In this document: piece after piece, positions 33,101 to 41,689 of the stretch | Layout: each line of letters opens with the position of its first letter | How positions within the stretch are numbered: the stretch's first letter is position 1 | From: Clostridiales bacterium | GTDB taxonomy: Bacteria > Bacillota > Clostridia > Oscillospirales > Oscillospiraceae | Direction: 5' to 3' | Length of the DNA stretch: 64,000 bases | NCBI GenBank assembly: GCA_019420945.1 | Contig: JAHZGF010000035.1 | Coordinates: forward strand, 1-64,000 | Notes under the pieces: model-generated | Database searches by the model: none | What the model saw: only the letters and a program-made list of their open reading frames with translations | Told to the model about the DNA's origin: nothing | Position numbers and translations under genes: made by a program

Positions 33101-33910
33101 AATAAGGTGGCTCGGCCCCGGGCGGTGATTCCCGTGTTCCCGGGCACCAACTGCGAGTACGACACCGCCAACGCCTGCCTGCGGGCGGGCATTGAGCCCC
33201 AGATCCTGGTGGTGCGTAACCTGACCAATGATCTGCTGACCCAGTCCGCCCAGGAGCTGGAGCAGGCCATCAAGGGATCCCAGATGATCATCCTGCCCGG
33301 CGGCTTCTCCGGCGGCGACGAGCCCGAGGGCTCCGGCAAGTTCATCGCCTCCTTCTTCCGCAATGAGCGGATCAAGGACGCGGTCCATGACCTGCTGAAG
33401 AACCGGGACGGCCTGATGCTGGGCATCTGCAACGGCTTCCAGGCCCTGGTCAAGCTGGGCTTGGTGCCCTATGGCGAGATCCGGGACATGGACGACAGTT
33501 GCCCCACCCTGACCTTCAACCTGATCGGCCGGCATCAGTCCCGCTATGTCACCACCCGGGTGGCCTCGGTGAAGAGCCCCTGGATGCTGAAGGCGGAGGT
33601 CAACGACCTCTACACGGTGCCCGTGTCCCACGGCGAGGGCCGCTTTGTGGCGCCCCCGGAGATCATGGCTAAGATGATCGAGAACGGCCAGGTGGCCACC
33701 CAGTATGTGGACCTGTACGGCAATCCCACCATGGATATCGCCGCCAACCCCAACGGTTCCATGAACGCCATCGAGGGCATCTTCTCTCCCGATGGCCGGG
33801 TCTTCGGCAAGATGGGCCACAGCGAGCGCTATGGCCAGTATGTGGGCCTGAACATCCCCGGCGACAAGCATATGCCCCTCTTTGAGTCCGGCGCGGAATA
33901 TTTCAAGTAA
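30116..33910 (+). CDS. purL: Phosphoribosylformylglycinamidine synthase, single chain
   Basis: A 1264-residue enzyme of purine synthesis. It converts FGAR, glutamine and ATP to FGAM. It is the large single-chain type used by many Clostridia rather than separate PurL, PurQ and PurS. Visible are the synthetase motifs DTYWSDHCRHTTF and KNETHNHPTEIEPFGGAATCIGG, a second synthetase half (GGKDSMSGSF), and a C-terminal glutaminase with Cys1105 in LGICNGFQ and His1172 in VSHGEGRF. The ribosome binding site is GAGGAGG. No other pur genes are in the window. Confidence 0.97.
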   Translation: MNYVFRCYAEKRPGFDVEAGKVFQELKEQLGIARLEGVRIFCRYDVDGVEYPVYLKSRTTVFSEPMCDAFYDEEMPQILGEHSILAVESLPGQFDQRADSCAQCIQLLAGCERPIVRCATIYVLMGSLSNEDLDKIRDYLINPVETREASMEKPETLVQTYDIPTSVATLTGFRDKDEAGLNEMLSEYGLAMDLNDLKFLQTYFRDEEQRDPTITELRLVDTYWSDHCRHTTFGTHIDAVDIQDPEVRKAYEAYLAGRVEVYGEEKAAKRPQTLMDVGTLGAKVLKKRGELPNLDESEEINACSIHIPVDVDGQDQDWLLMFKNETHNHPTEIEPFGGAATCIGGAIRDPLSGRAYVYQAMRVTGCGDPRVPMSETLAGKLPQRKLATTAAAGYSSYGNQIGLATGMVSEFYHPGYIAKHLELGAVVGAAPAENVVREVPAPGDVVILLGGRTGRDGIGGATGSSKSHNKKSLQTMASEVQKGNAPEERKIQRLFRNGDVTRMIKRCNDFGAGGVSVAIGELADGLSIDLNAVRKKYDGLDGTELAISESQERMAVVVRAEDAEKFIAAATAENLEAYQVAVVTEEPRMVMTWNGVKIADLSRAFLASNGADKHITISVPALPEENGEENYEGDPIQYFQKIASDPNMASQRGLVERFDGSIGASSVLMPFGGREQQTPAQVMAALLPVGPGHETKTCSVMAYGFDPYRSERNPFLGAAESVVESVAKLAAAGCDAKLAYLSLQEYFEKLRDEPQRWGKPFAALLGALSAQIGLKAAAIGGKDSMSGSFLDMDVPPTLVSFAIAPAQADKLVTPEFKKSDDPVYLFTAPKGDYEGTLAMWEQFYQLCQSGKVRAAWALTSGGVAEGLMKMCFGNKIGFVGTDDLKGAKLFAPACGSIIAELTEDVDFGEKIGRTAFPPILEAGGAYLPLEDLQAVWENTLEDVYPTRLKTEEPQESEEDKLEDPMSSIHCEAGRSNQADLVPEITCEQRSNKAPANKVARPRAVIPVFPGTNCEYDTANACLRAGIEPQILVVRNLTNDLLTQSAQELEQAIKGSQMIILPGGFSGGDEPEGSGKFIASFFRNERIKDAVHDLLKNRDGLMLGICNGFQALVKLGLVPYGEIRDMDDSCPTLTFNLIGRHQSRYVTTRVASVKSPWMLKAEVNDLYTVPVSHGEGRFVAPPEIMAKMIENGQVATQYVDLYGNPTMDIAANPNGSMNAIEGIFSPDGRVFGKMGHSERYGQYVGLNIPGDKHMPLFESGAEYFK

Positions 33911-33919
33911 TACCATCGC

Positions 33920-33951
33920 AAAAGGGCCGCTTTGTAAAAAGCGGCCCTTTT
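33920..33951 (+). terminator. Intrinsic terminator after purL
   Basis: The stem AAAAGGGCCGCTTT / AAAGCGGCCCTTTT has a 4-base loop and ends in T's. The next gene starts 15 bp later, so some read-through is likely. Confidence 0.85.
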
Positions 33952-33966
33952 CAGAGGAGATCAAAC

Positions 33967-34584
33967 ATGGACGCCATTATTTTTGATGTGGATGGCACCC
34001 TCTGGGATTCACGGATCCCGGTGGCCCACTCCTGGAATCACAGCATTGAGGTGTACACCGGCAAGCCCAGCCAATTTACCCCAGAGTACCTGGGCCAGTT
34101 CTTTGGAAAGACCATGGATGTCATCATCAAGGTGTTGTTGCCGGACTGCGCCCCGGAGGAGCGGCTGCGTCTAGGGGAGCGGATTTTTGCCGAGGAAAAC
34201 GACTGGCTGGCCACGGAGCCGGGCACTGTCTACCCCGGAGTGGAAGCTACCCTGGAGCAGTTGGCCCAACGATATCCCCTCTATATCGTCTCCAACTGCC
34301 AGAACGGCTACATTGAGGTGATGCTGGAGACCACCGGTTTTGGCCGCTTCTTCTCCGGCCACCTGTGCTATGGGGATACCCAGGAGGGGAAGGGGAAAAA
34401 CCTGGTCACCCTTTGCAAGCGCTACGGTTTGCGGGATGCGGTCTATGTGGGAGACACCCAGGGAGACGCCGACGCCTGTGCCGAAGCGGGAATTCCCATG
34501 ATCTACGCCGCCTACGGCCTGGGGAATGTAGAAAATCCCTGGAAAACCATCCACAGCTTTTCGGATCTGTTGGAGCTGGTATAA
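33967..34584 (+). CDS. HAD-superfamily phosphatase (phosphoglycolate phosphatase-like)
   Basis: A 205-residue hydrolase with motif I DVDGTLWDS (nucleophile D7, acid D9), motif II VSNCQNG, a Lys in the KGKN region and motif IV YVGDTQGDADAC. The cap is helical (type C1). Substrate cannot be predicted; housecleaning of phosphoglycolate, pyrophosphate or nucleotides is usual. GAGGAG lies before ATG 33967. Confidence 0.88.
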   Translation: MDAIIFDVDGTLWDSRIPVAHSWNHSIEVYTGKPSQFTPEYLGQFFGKTMDVIIKVLLPDCAPEERLRLGERIFAEENDWLATEPGTVYPGVEATLEQLAQRYPLYIVSNCQNGYIEVMLETTGFGRFFSGHLCYGDTQEGKGKNLVTLCKRYGLRDAVYVGDTQGDADACAEAGIPMIYAAYGLGNVENPWKTIHSFSDLLELV

Positions 34585-34595
34585 AAACAGAAAAT

Positions 34596-34636
34596 CAGGG
34601 CCTGCCGCAATACTTGCGACAGGCCCTGTCTTTTAT
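34596..34636. terminator. Bidirectional terminator between convergent genes
   Basis: The arms CAGGGCCTG / CAGGCCCTG have an inner CGCAA/TTGCG stem. T-rich bases follow on the plus strand and A-rich bases (T's on the minus) precede it. Confidence 0.85.
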
Positions 34637-36912
34637 TTCTTATAGAGAATCCGGATGGAGTTCAAAATGCAGATCATGGCCACGCCGGTGTCGGCAAATA
34701 CCGCCGCCCACATGTTAGCCATACCGGCAAATCCCAGCAGGATCACCGCCAGCTTGATGGCGATGGCAATGACCACATTCTGGCGGCTCACCCGGGTGGC
34801 TAGCCGGCCGATGGCGATGGCCTGGGGCACCGCCTCCATGCTGGAGGTCATGAATACCACGTCGGCGGCCTCAATGGCGGCGTCTGCGCCGCTGCCCATG
34901 GCTGCCCCTACATCGGCCCCGGCCAGTACCGGGGCGTCATTGATGCCGTCGCCCACAAACATCACCGGGCCGTACTTTTCCCGGATGGCCTGGAGCCGGC
35001 TCAGCTTCTCCTGGGGCAGCAGCCGGGCGTGGACCTCGTCCAGTCCGATCTCTGCCGCCACCGCCTGGGCGCTGTCGGCGGCGTCGCCGGTGAGCATGGC
35101 AGTTTTCAGACCCAGGGCCTTCAGGGCTGCGATGGCTTTTTTGGATTCGGGCTTCAGCACATCAGAAATCAGAATGCAGCCCAAATAGCGGCCCTCCCGG
35201 GCCAGCAGCACTTCGGTGCCGAAGCTCTGACCCAGCTCCGGGATGGTAATTCCCTGCTCCTCCAACAGCTTTCGATTGCCGCAGAGCACCCCGTCGGCCT
35301 CAACTCCCTTGCCGGAGTATTCCCGGACCGATTCTGCCCGAGGCACTTCTAAACCCCGCTCCCGGGCAGCGCTGCAAATGGACTGGGCAATGGGATGGCT
35401 GGAGGCTCCTTCGCATTTGGCGGCCAGGGTGAGCAGTTCATCCTCGGTTATACCTTCAACGGGAATGACTTGCTGGACGGAGAACACACCCCGGGTGATG
35501 GTGCCGGTTTTGTCCATGACCACCGCCTTGACCTGCCGGATGGCCTCCATGGCACTGCCTCCCTTGAAGAGGATGCTCTTCCGGGAGCCCAGGCCGATGC
35601 CGGCGAAGAAGGCCAGAGGCACGCTGAGTACCAGGGCGCAGGGACAGGAGATGACCAGGAAGGTCAGAGCGGTCTTGACCCAGTACCACCAGTTGCCGGT
35701 GATCAGGGAGGGGATCAGGGCGGTGAGCACCGCCAGAATGACCACAAAAGGTGTATACACCCGACAGAACCGGGTGATAAACCGGTCGATGTGGGGCTTC
35801 GCGGCGGCAGCATTTTCCACACTGTCCAGAATCCGGGTGACCATGGATTCGGACAGGGGCTTTTCCACCCGGAGGGTGAGCAGACCGTTCTGGTTGACGC
35901 AGCCGGAGGTGACGCTGTCTCCCGGCCGGACGGACACCGGAACCGGCTCTCCGGTGATGGCAGAGGTGTCCAACAGGCTCTCGCCCTCGGTCACCACGCC
36001 GTCCAGGGGGATCCGGTCCCCGGGCCGCACCAGCACCAGATCCCCGGGCAGTGCGTCCTCGGCGGGAATGGTGCGCTCCTGTCCGCCGGAGACCAGATGG
36101 ACCACCTCGGGCCGCAGGTCCAGAGCGTCCATGATGTTGCTGCGGCTGCGTTCCACCGCCTTGTCCTCAAAATATTCGCCGATGTGGTAGAACACCATAA
36201 CACCCAGGGCCTCGGCGTACTCGCCAATGGCGAAGGCACCCAGAGTGGCGATGCTCATCAGAAAGTTTTCATCCAGAGCCCGGCCATGGGCCAGATTGAT
36301 CCCCGCCTGCTTGAGTACGCTCCAGCCACAGAACAGGTAGCCCAGGGCGTAGACCAGAAGGGCCGCCCAGTGACAGGGCAGGGGAGCGATGGCGGGCAGC
36401 AGGGACTCCAGCAACTTGCCCACAATCAGCGTACCAACGCCGGCAAAAATGCGAACCAGATCCCACCGGCCGGATTCTTCCTCTTGCGCCTGCCGGCACT
36501 GCCGGGTGGTGCGGGGGGTCACCTTGACCTCCGACTCAATGGCGCTGCAGATGGATTGAATACGGTCCAGCAGCGACAGCGGTTCCACCGCCTCTACCCG
36601 GAGCTGCCGGGTGGCGTAGGTCAGGGTACAGGAGGCCACTTCCGGCAAGCTGCTGATTTCCGCTTCCATCTGGGCGGCGCAGTGGGCACAGCCCAGATTT
36701 TCTAACAGAAACACTTGGGAGGTGGCACCGGCCAGCGTTTTGTGCTGGGGATGCGGGATATGGGAACTGCTGTGGCAATGTCCATCGCAGCAATCCGTTC
36801 CGTGATGATGGTGATGTTCTTCCGAATGGTGGTGTTCACCATGATGATGTTCATGGAGTGGAGCGGTTTGAATCGCTTCCTCCGTGCCGGGGGATCTGTG
36901 TTCTTCTTTCAT
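34633..36912 (-). CDS. Heavy-metal P1B-type ATPase (Zn/Cd/Pb-like exporter)
   Basis: A 759-residue pump. The start is the ATG at 36910-36912, behind GGGAGG, not the longer frame. The N-terminus is very His-rich (runs of HH and HHHHH near 20-45, then CCDGHCH). An HMA domain with GCAHC follows. Core motifs are the membrane CPC (ISCPCALVL), the phosphorylated DKTGT, the SHPIA motif of P1B pumps and GDGINDAPVLAGADVG. The CPC motif with a His-rich head fits Zn2+/Cd2+/Pb2+ export. Its promoter region holds an ArsR/SmtB-like dyad, so metal-induced expression is likely. Confidence 0.92.
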   Translation of the reverse strand: MKEEHRSPGTEEAIQTAPLHEHHHGEHHHSEEHHHHHGTDCCDGHCHSSSHIPHPQHKTLAGATSQVFLLENLGCAHCAAQMEAEISSLPEVASCTLTYATRQLRVEAVEPLSLLDRIQSICSAIESEVKVTPRTTRQCRQAQEEESGRWDLVRIFAGVGTLIVGKLLESLLPAIAPLPCHWAALLVYALGYLFCGWSVLKQAGINLAHGRALDENFLMSIATLGAFAIGEYAEALGVMVFYHIGEYFEDKAVERSRSNIMDALDLRPEVVHLVSGGQERTIPAEDALPGDLVLVRPGDRIPLDGVVTEGESLLDTSAITGEPVPVSVRPGDSVTSGCVNQNGLLTLRVEKPLSESMVTRILDSVENAAAAKPHIDRFITRFCRVYTPFVVILAVLTALIPSLITGNWWYWVKTALTFLVISCPCALVLSVPLAFFAGIGLGSRKSILFKGGSAMEAIRQVKAVVMDKTGTITRGVFSVQQVIPVEGITEDELLTLAAKCEGASSHPIAQSICSAARERGLEVPRAESVREYSGKGVEADGVLCGNRKLLEEQGITIPELGQSFGTEVLLAREGRYLGCILISDVLKPESKKAIAALKALGLKTAMLTGDAADSAQAVAAEIGLDEVHARLLPQEKLSRLQAIREKYGPVMFVGDGINDAPVLAGADVGAAMGSGADAAIEAADVVFMTSSMEAVPQAIAIGRLATRVSRQNVVIAIAIKLAVILLGFAGMANMWAAVFADTGVAMICILNSIRILYKK

Positions 36913-36942
36913 AGAAGCGGCCTCCCTTATATCTGAAATATG

Positions 36943-36968
36943 AACATATGAGCGATTGTTCATATGTT
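36943..36968. promoter_or_regulatory. ArsR/SmtB-like operator in the metal-pump promoter
   Basis: The imperfect dyad AACATATGA - 8 bases - TCATATGTT lies 31 bp upstream of the pump start, next to a possible -10 on the minus strand. Its size and A/T pattern match the 12-2-12 operators of CadC/SmtB/CzrA metal sensors. No such regulator gene is adjacent. Confidence 0.6.
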
Positions 36969-37018
36969 ATACTATGCCACTGCCCTGCAATTGTCAAGAG
37001 GCTGGCGTTAATTTGATG

Positions 37019-37055
37019 AAAAAATCCTGAACACCCAAGGGGAGTTCAGGATTTT
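37019..37055 (-). terminator. Intrinsic terminator after the TauE-type gene
   Basis: The arms AAAATCCTGAAC / GTTCAGGATTTT read on the minus strand end in a T-run. It separates the TauE unit from the metal pump. Confidence 0.88.
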
Positions 37056-37063
37056 CGGAAAAA

Positions 37064-37828
37064 TTACAGCACAAATTTAAACAGGGTGAGGAATATGCCC
37101 AGCAGCATGAGACAGGCGCCGATGACCCGATTAAGCACCTTGGGCTTGGCTTTGTTGGCAAACAGAGCTGCAAAGTAAGCCCCCAACAGAGCCGACAGGG
37201 CGCAGACGATCATGGCGGGCCAGTTGATGCTGCCGATCATAGAGAAATGAGTGACAGCCCCCACCAGAGCCAGGAAGGTCATAATAAACACGCTGGTGCC
37301 CACGGCGGTCTTAAGCTCGTAGGACAGCAGGCTGGTCAGCAGAAACAGCATCATCATGCCGCCGCCGGCACCGGAGAAGCCGCAGATGGTGCCCACCACC
37401 GCACCGGAGAGGATGGAGAGAATCCGGCGGGTCCACAAGGAGGCCCGCTCCACAAAGGGGAAGGGCTTGGTGTCCTTGGTCACCAGGAATTTGGCCCCCA
37501 GGAAAATGGGGAAGAGGCAGGACACCATCCCCAGGGCGGCGCTGCTGATGGAATAACCCAAAAAGCAGCCCACCACCGTCAGTACCATGGCGGGCAGCAG
37601 CAGCCAGAGACCGCCTTTGACATCAATGTGCTTGTTTTTGGCATAAGTGGCCGCCGATAAAGCGGAGGCCAACACATCGGAGGACAAAGAAATTCCGATG
37701 GCCATAAAGGGATCAAAGTTGAGCAGGGTAATCAAAATCGGGGAGATCACCGAAGCGGCGGACAGTCCGGCCAGGCCAGTGACGATACCGGCCCCAAGTC
37801 CCGCGATGGTGTAAATCAGGTAAGACAT
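37064..37828 (-). CDS. TauE/SafE-family membrane exporter
   Basis: A 254-residue protein starting at the ATG at 37826-37828, with AGGAG upstream (a longer frame from 37888 lacks a ribosome binding site). It has about eight membrane segments in two repeats, with the family's GLGAGIVTGLAGLSAA at the start of repeat one and the matching GAVVGTICGFSGAGGGMMM in repeat two. The family exports sulfite, sulfoacetate or related anions; specificity cannot be told. It is a single-gene unit. Confidence 0.9.
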   Translation of the reverse strand: MSYLIYTIAGLGAGIVTGLAGLSAASVISPILITLLNFDPFMAIGISLSSDVLASALSAATYAKNKHIDVKGGLWLLLPAMVLTVVGCFLGYSISSAALGMVSCLFPIFLGAKFLVTKDTKPFPFVERASLWTRRILSILSGAVVGTICGFSGAGGGMMMLFLLTSLLSYELKTAVGTSVFIMTFLALVGAVTHFSMIGSINWPAMIVCALSALLGAYFAALFANKAKPKVLNRVIGACLMLLGIFLTLFKFVL

Positions 37829-37969
37829 AAAAGGGGACACTCCTGTGAGAATGAAAGTCGGCTTTGTATTATAACATAAAAAGAGCACAATGTACAGCCA
37901 AAAGCGTCGGGCAGCAGCTTCAGCGGCACTGGCTGTTTTCCTGCCCCGGAGGCTGTCCTAGATTTCCCC

Positions 37970-37998
37970 TTGTATTTTTGGCCAAGATAGAATAAAAT
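37970..37998 (+). promoter_or_regulatory. Promoter of the Asp23/FakA operon
   Basis: TTGTAT (37970-37975) and TAAAAT (37993-37998) have 17-bp spacing. Confidence 0.75.
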
Positions 37999-38060
37999 AA
38001 GAATGTATTTCTGTGCGAATGTATGCGCCGATCCGCGGCGCGGAAGGGAAGTGCTCCGGA

Positions 38061-38411
38061 ATGAAGATTCAGATGGAAAAAGGCAATCTTGTCATCAGCA
38101 ACGACGTATTTACCCAGATTGCCGGCGCGGTTGCCACCAATTGCTTTGGCGTGAAAGGCATGGCCGTGCGCTCCAAGACCGATGGCCTGGTCCATTTGCT
38201 CCGGCGTGAGTCCATGGCAAAGGGCGTCAAGGTGACCGCCAATGAGGATGAGAGCGTCACCATTGACCTGCACATCATTGTGGACAGCGGTGTTAATATT
38301 GCCGCCATCAGCAGCTCCATCACCAATGAGGTGAGCTATAAAGTCAAGCAATTTACAGGTGTTGAGGTCAGGAGCGTCGAGATCTATATCGATTCCATCT
38401 CGTTCAGCTAA
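38061..38411 (+). CDS. Asp23/Gls24 (YloU-like) envelope protein
   Basis: A 116-residue protein. The start at ATG 38061 gives the usual short head (MKIQMEKGNLVISNDVFTQIAG). Family features are CFGVKGMAV, VTIDLHIIVDSGVNIAAISSSI and the ending VKQFTGVEVRSVEIYIDSI. It lies upstream of a fatty-acid-kinase gene, the same order as yloU-yloV in B. subtilis. The family is linked to envelope homeostasis; the exact role is unclear. Confidence 0.92.
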   Translation: MKIQMEKGNLVISNDVFTQIAGAVATNCFGVKGMAVRSKTDGLVHLLRRESMAKGVKVTANEDESVTIDLHIIVDSGVNIAAISSSITNEVSYKVKQFTGVEVRSVEIYIDSISFS

Positions 38412-38480
38412 GCGCTTCGGCCCAGTCAAACGCAAACTGGCGCCGAATATTGCGCCGAGCCGAAAGGAAGAAACATAACT

Positions 38481-40172
38481 ATGATTGATATCATCGACGG
38501 TGAACTGTTTCGGACCATGATCCGTTACGGTGCGGCTGCCATCCAGTCGGAGAAGCAGTCCATCAACGATTTGAACGTATTCCCGGTGCCCGACGGCGAT
38601 ACTGGCACCAATATGAGCCTGACCATTGGGGCGGCGGTCGCCGCTCTGGCGGACAACAAGACCACCACCGTGGGGGAAGTTGCCTCTGTCAACGCCTCCG
38701 CACTGCTGCGGGGTGCCCGGGGCAACTCCGGCGTTATCCTGTCCCTGCTGTTCCGGGGTATCGCCCGGGAGCTGAAGGAGAAAACCGTCATGGACGGCGT
38801 GGACTTTGCCGCCGCTCTGTCCGAGGGTGTGTCCGCAGCCTACGGTGCGGTGATGAAGCCCGCCGAGGGCACCATCCTCACCGTCTCCCGACTGGCTGCG
38901 GAGCGGGCCGCCGAGGCCAGCATGGAGAACACCTCCTTCCAGTATGTGCTGGAGCAGACCATCGCCCGGGGCCAGGAAGCTCTGGAGGATACGGTGAACC
39001 AGAACCCGGTGCTGAAAAAGGCCGGGGTCGTGGATGCCGGCGGCAAGGGCTTTTTGGTTATCCTGGCCGGCATGCTGTCCTGCCTGTTGGGGGAGGCCAT
39101 GGCCGAGACCGAAGAGGAGCCCGCCACCAAGCAGAAGGCGGACTTTGCCGACTTCGACTCCCAGGACACCACCTTTGCCTTTGATACCGTGTATATCGTT
39201 CGGAAAAAGACTCCGGACGTAGATCTGAAACCCCTGCGGGCCTATCTGGACAGCATTGGCGACAGCCTGGTCATCGGCGAGGACGACGAGTCCTTCAAGG
39301 TCCATGTCCACACCAACATCCCCGGAGAGGCTCTGACCGAGTCCCAGAAGTACGGCACCCTGGAGCTGGCCAAGATCGAGAACATGCGCACCCAGCAGGA
39401 GGCGCTGGCGGCGGGCCGGGAGGCCCAGAGCACCGACGACCTGGAGCAGGTGGAGGCGGAGCTGGAGGCCATGGAGTCCGGCGAGGACGGCAGGGTCATC
39501 GCGCCCAACGAGAAGCGCTATGGCTTTGTGGCGGTGTGCGCCGGCGAGGGCCTGGAGGCTGTGTTCAACGACCTGGGCGTGGACGGCATGGTGTCCGGGG
39601 GTCAGACCATGAACCCCGCCACGGAAGATCTGCTGAAGGTCATCGATGCCACGCCTGCGGAGACCGTCTTTGTATTGCCCAACAACAAGAATATCATTAT
39701 GGCTGCCCAGCAGTGCATCCCCCTGTCCGAGACCAAGAAAGTGGTGGTCATTGAGACCAAGACGGTGCCCCAGGGTATTGCCGCCATGATGGCGGTGGAT
39801 CTGGAGGCCGGAGAAGAGGAGCTGAGCCAGGCCATGCTGGAGGCCGCCCAGCGGGTCCAGACCGCTCAGATCACCTATGCCGCCCGAAATTCCGACATGG
39901 ATGGATTCGACATCAAGGCCGGGGACTATCTGGCCCTGCTCAACGGCAAGCTTTATGGCACTTCTCCTGCAGTGGAGGATATGCTCACCGCTCTGGCCGG
40001 AGCAGCCAAGGAGGCCCAGGCGGAGTTCGTCACCCTGTTCTATGGCCAGGATGTCACCGAGGAGCAGGCAGAGGAGGCGGAGCGGCTGTTTGCTCAGGTC
40101 TGCCCCGACGCGGAAGTGGCCATTGTTCCCGGTGGACAGCCCGTCTATTACTATCTGATTTCCATTGAATAA
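38481..40172 (+). CDS. fakA: DAK2-domain fatty acid kinase FakA (YloV)
   Basis: A 563-residue protein. The N-terminal DhaL/DAK2 nucleotide-binding domain has the Asp-rich NVFPVPDGDTGTNMSLT and GARGNSGVILS motifs (to about 200). The middle and C-terminal DegV-like region (SGGQTMNPATEDLL, LPNNKNIIMAAQQ) makes the usual length of about 550. FakA phosphorylates acyl chains held by FakB proteins so that exogenous fatty acids enter lipid synthesis. No fakB is in the window. It forms an operon with the Asp23 gene. Confidence 0.93.
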   Translation: MIDIIDGELFRTMIRYGAAAIQSEKQSINDLNVFPVPDGDTGTNMSLTIGAAVAALADNKTTTVGEVASVNASALLRGARGNSGVILSLLFRGIARELKEKTVMDGVDFAAALSEGVSAAYGAVMKPAEGTILTVSRLAAERAAEASMENTSFQYVLEQTIARGQEALEDTVNQNPVLKKAGVVDAGGKGFLVILAGMLSCLLGEAMAETEEEPATKQKADFADFDSQDTTFAFDTVYIVRKKTPDVDLKPLRAYLDSIGDSLVIGEDDESFKVHVHTNIPGEALTESQKYGTLELAKIENMRTQQEALAAGREAQSTDDLEQVEAELEAMESGEDGRVIAPNEKRYGFVAVCAGEGLEAVFNDLGVDGMVSGGQTMNPATEDLLKVIDATPAETVFVLPNNKNIIMAAQQCIPLSETKKVVVIETKTVPQGIAAMMAVDLEAGEEELSQAMLEAAQRVQTAQITYAARNSDMDGFDIKAGDYLALLNGKLYGTSPAVEDMLTALAGAAKEAQAEFVTLFYGQDVTEEQAEEAERLFAQVCPDAEVAIVPGGQPVYYYLISIE

Positions 40173-40278
40173 GTTTGGGGAAGAGCAGAACTTCTTCTGT
40201 TGCCCTGGGGCCTGCCATTCCGGCGGGTGAGGGGAATCCCCAACGCAGCCTTTTGCAGGGGCTGCCTTATCTCCACAG

Positions 40279-40315
40279 AAAAGCGGCGCAGTCCCAAGAA
40301 CTGCGCCGCTTTTTC
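40279..40315. terminator. Bidirectional terminator after fakA
   Basis: The stem AAAGCGGCGCAGT / ACTGCGCCGCTTT is followed by T's on both strands; it serves fakA and the convergent DUF4830 gene. Confidence 0.9.
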
Positions 40316-40322
40316 AAACGAT

Positions 40323-40784
40323 TCAGGATTCGGCGGGCCGATTCAAGCTGTGAAGAAAGCCCTCCAGCCCGCTGGTGCGTACATCGCCCCCCACGATGAC
40401 TCCGTCCCGTACCAGAAGATCCGCCAGCACCCCGGTTTCCCCGGTGGGGTAATTGAGGATCTCAAAGGTGTAGCGGGTGACCACAGCCCCCAGATCATCG
40501 CTGAGATCAAACCCCGCCTCCTGCTGCAGGGCCAGATAGTCCTGGCTCAACTGGGAATCCAGTGTGAAATCCTCCGTACTGACCGGTGTGGGGGCCACCT
40601 CCCAGCCAAAGCCCTCCAGACAGTCCAGGCAGAGCACCAAAGTGTCCTCTTGCTGGGCCAGGGCGTCGGAGGAGCGAGCCCGCCCTGAGGCAAAGCTGAG
40701 GAGCCCCACCAACAGCAGCAGAGCCAGTGCGCCCGCCAGAATACAATGTTTGCGCTGGGGCAGTTTCACAGTCCAAATCACCAT
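40323..40784 (-). CDS. DUF4830 membrane-anchored protein
   Basis: A 153-residue protein starting at the ATG at 40782-40784, behind GAGAGGTGG; the longer frame runs into the divergent gene. One N-terminal membrane helix (HCILAGALALLLLVGLLSFA) is followed by an extracellular DUF4830 domain (CLDCLEGFGWEV, TLDSQLSQDYLALQQEAGFDLS, GVIVGGDV). It is divergent from the pseudouridine synthase. Function unknown. Confidence 0.82.
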   Translation of the reverse strand: MVIWTVKLPQRKHCILAGALALLLLVGLLSFASGRARSSDALAQQEDTLVLCLDCLEGFGWEVAPTPVSTEDFTLDSQLSQDYLALQQEAGFDLSDDLGAVVTRYTFEILNYPTGETGVLADLLVRDGVIVGGDVRTSGLEGFLHSLNRPAES

Positions 40785-40851
40785 CTTGTCCACCTCTCTG
40801 TTGTATTCTATGCCGGGGGTGCGAGGTTCAGAACCGAAAAGGAGAAAACAA

Positions 40852-41556
40852 ATGGAAAAAGAACTTCGTCTGGATAAACTGCTTTCCGACAGCGGCCTCT
40901 GGTCCCGGAAGGAGGCCAAGCAGCTGTTGAAACAGGGCCGGGTTCAGGTGGATGGGACGGTGGAACGGGCTCCGGAGCGCAAGGTGCGCCCTGAGACCGT
41001 TCAGGTCACGGTAGATGGCCAGCCGGTGGGCTGGTCGGAATTCCATTACATCATGATGAATAAGCCCGCCGGTGTACTCACCGCCACCGAGGACCGGCGG
41101 CAGAAAACGGTGCTGGACCTGCTGCCGCCGGAATATGGGAAGCTGTTTCCGGTGGGCCGACTGGATAAGGATACGGAAGGGCTGCTGCTGCTCACCGACG
41201 ATGGAGCCCTAGCCCATCGCCTGCTCTCTCCCCGCTATCATGTAGATAAAGTCTATCTGGCAGAGATCGATGGGGAGACCGATGAGGCGGATGCAGAGGC
41301 CTTTGAAGCGGGTATGACCCTGGAGGACGGTACCCAGTGCCTGCCTGCAGGTCTGAAGAGCCTGGGGAGAGGCCGCTGCTTGGTAACCCTGCGGGAAGGC
41401 AAATTCCATCAGGTGAAGCGGATGCTGGCCCAGCGGGGCAAGCCGGTGCTCCATTTAAAACGGCTTTCCATGGGGGAAGTGAGGTTGGATGAGGCCTTAA
41501 AACCCGGAGAATTCCGGCCTTTGACGGCGCTGGAACTACAAAATTTGAAGAAATGA
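40852..41556 (+). CDS. rsuA: Pseudouridine synthase, RsuA/RluB family
   Basis: A 234-residue enzyme starting at ATG 40852 with AAAAGGAG upstream. An N-terminal S4 RNA-binding domain (LRLDKLLSDSGLWSRKEAKQLLKQGRVQVDG) is followed by the catalytic domain with the Asp in GRLDKDTEGLLLLTDDG and the family end KFHQVKRMLAQRG. By length it is nearer RsuA (16S U516) than RluB/RluF; the target is not proven. Confidence 0.9.
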   Translation: MEKELRLDKLLSDSGLWSRKEAKQLLKQGRVQVDGTVERAPERKVRPETVQVTVDGQPVGWSEFHYIMMNKPAGVLTATEDRRQKTVLDLLPPEYGKLFPVGRLDKDTEGLLLLTDDGALAHRLLSPRYHVDKVYLAEIDGETDEADAEAFEAGMTLEDGTQCLPAGLKSLGRGRCLVTLREGKFHQVKRMLAQRGKPVLHLKRLSMGEVRLDEALKPGEFRPLTALELQNLKK

Positions 41557-41598
41557 AAATTATTTCGTCATTTTATACAAAAAAGAATGAAAATGCTA

Positions 41599-41627
41599 TT
41601 GAAAAAGACCAGAGGAAATGTTAAAAT
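41599..41627 (+). promoter_or_regulatory. Promoter of the PucR-type regulator gene
   Basis: TTGAAA (41599-41604) and TAAAAT (41622-41627) have 17-bp spacing, 62 bp before the start. Confidence 0.8.
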
Positions 41628-41689
41628 AGATTTCACTTTGGAGAGATTGTACAACCCAATTAGGTTTTGATCGGGAGAAAGGAGCAAAC

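Noticed and set aside
29957..33964. 1335-residue open frame on the minus strand
   Set aside because: It lies exactly opposite purL, which has all its motifs. High GC at third positions removes stops from the opposite strand; no motif or ribosome binding site was seen.
37920..39311. 463-residue open frame on the minus strand
   Set aside because: Opposite the Asp23 and fakA genes, with Gly/His/Asp-rich composition and no start signal.
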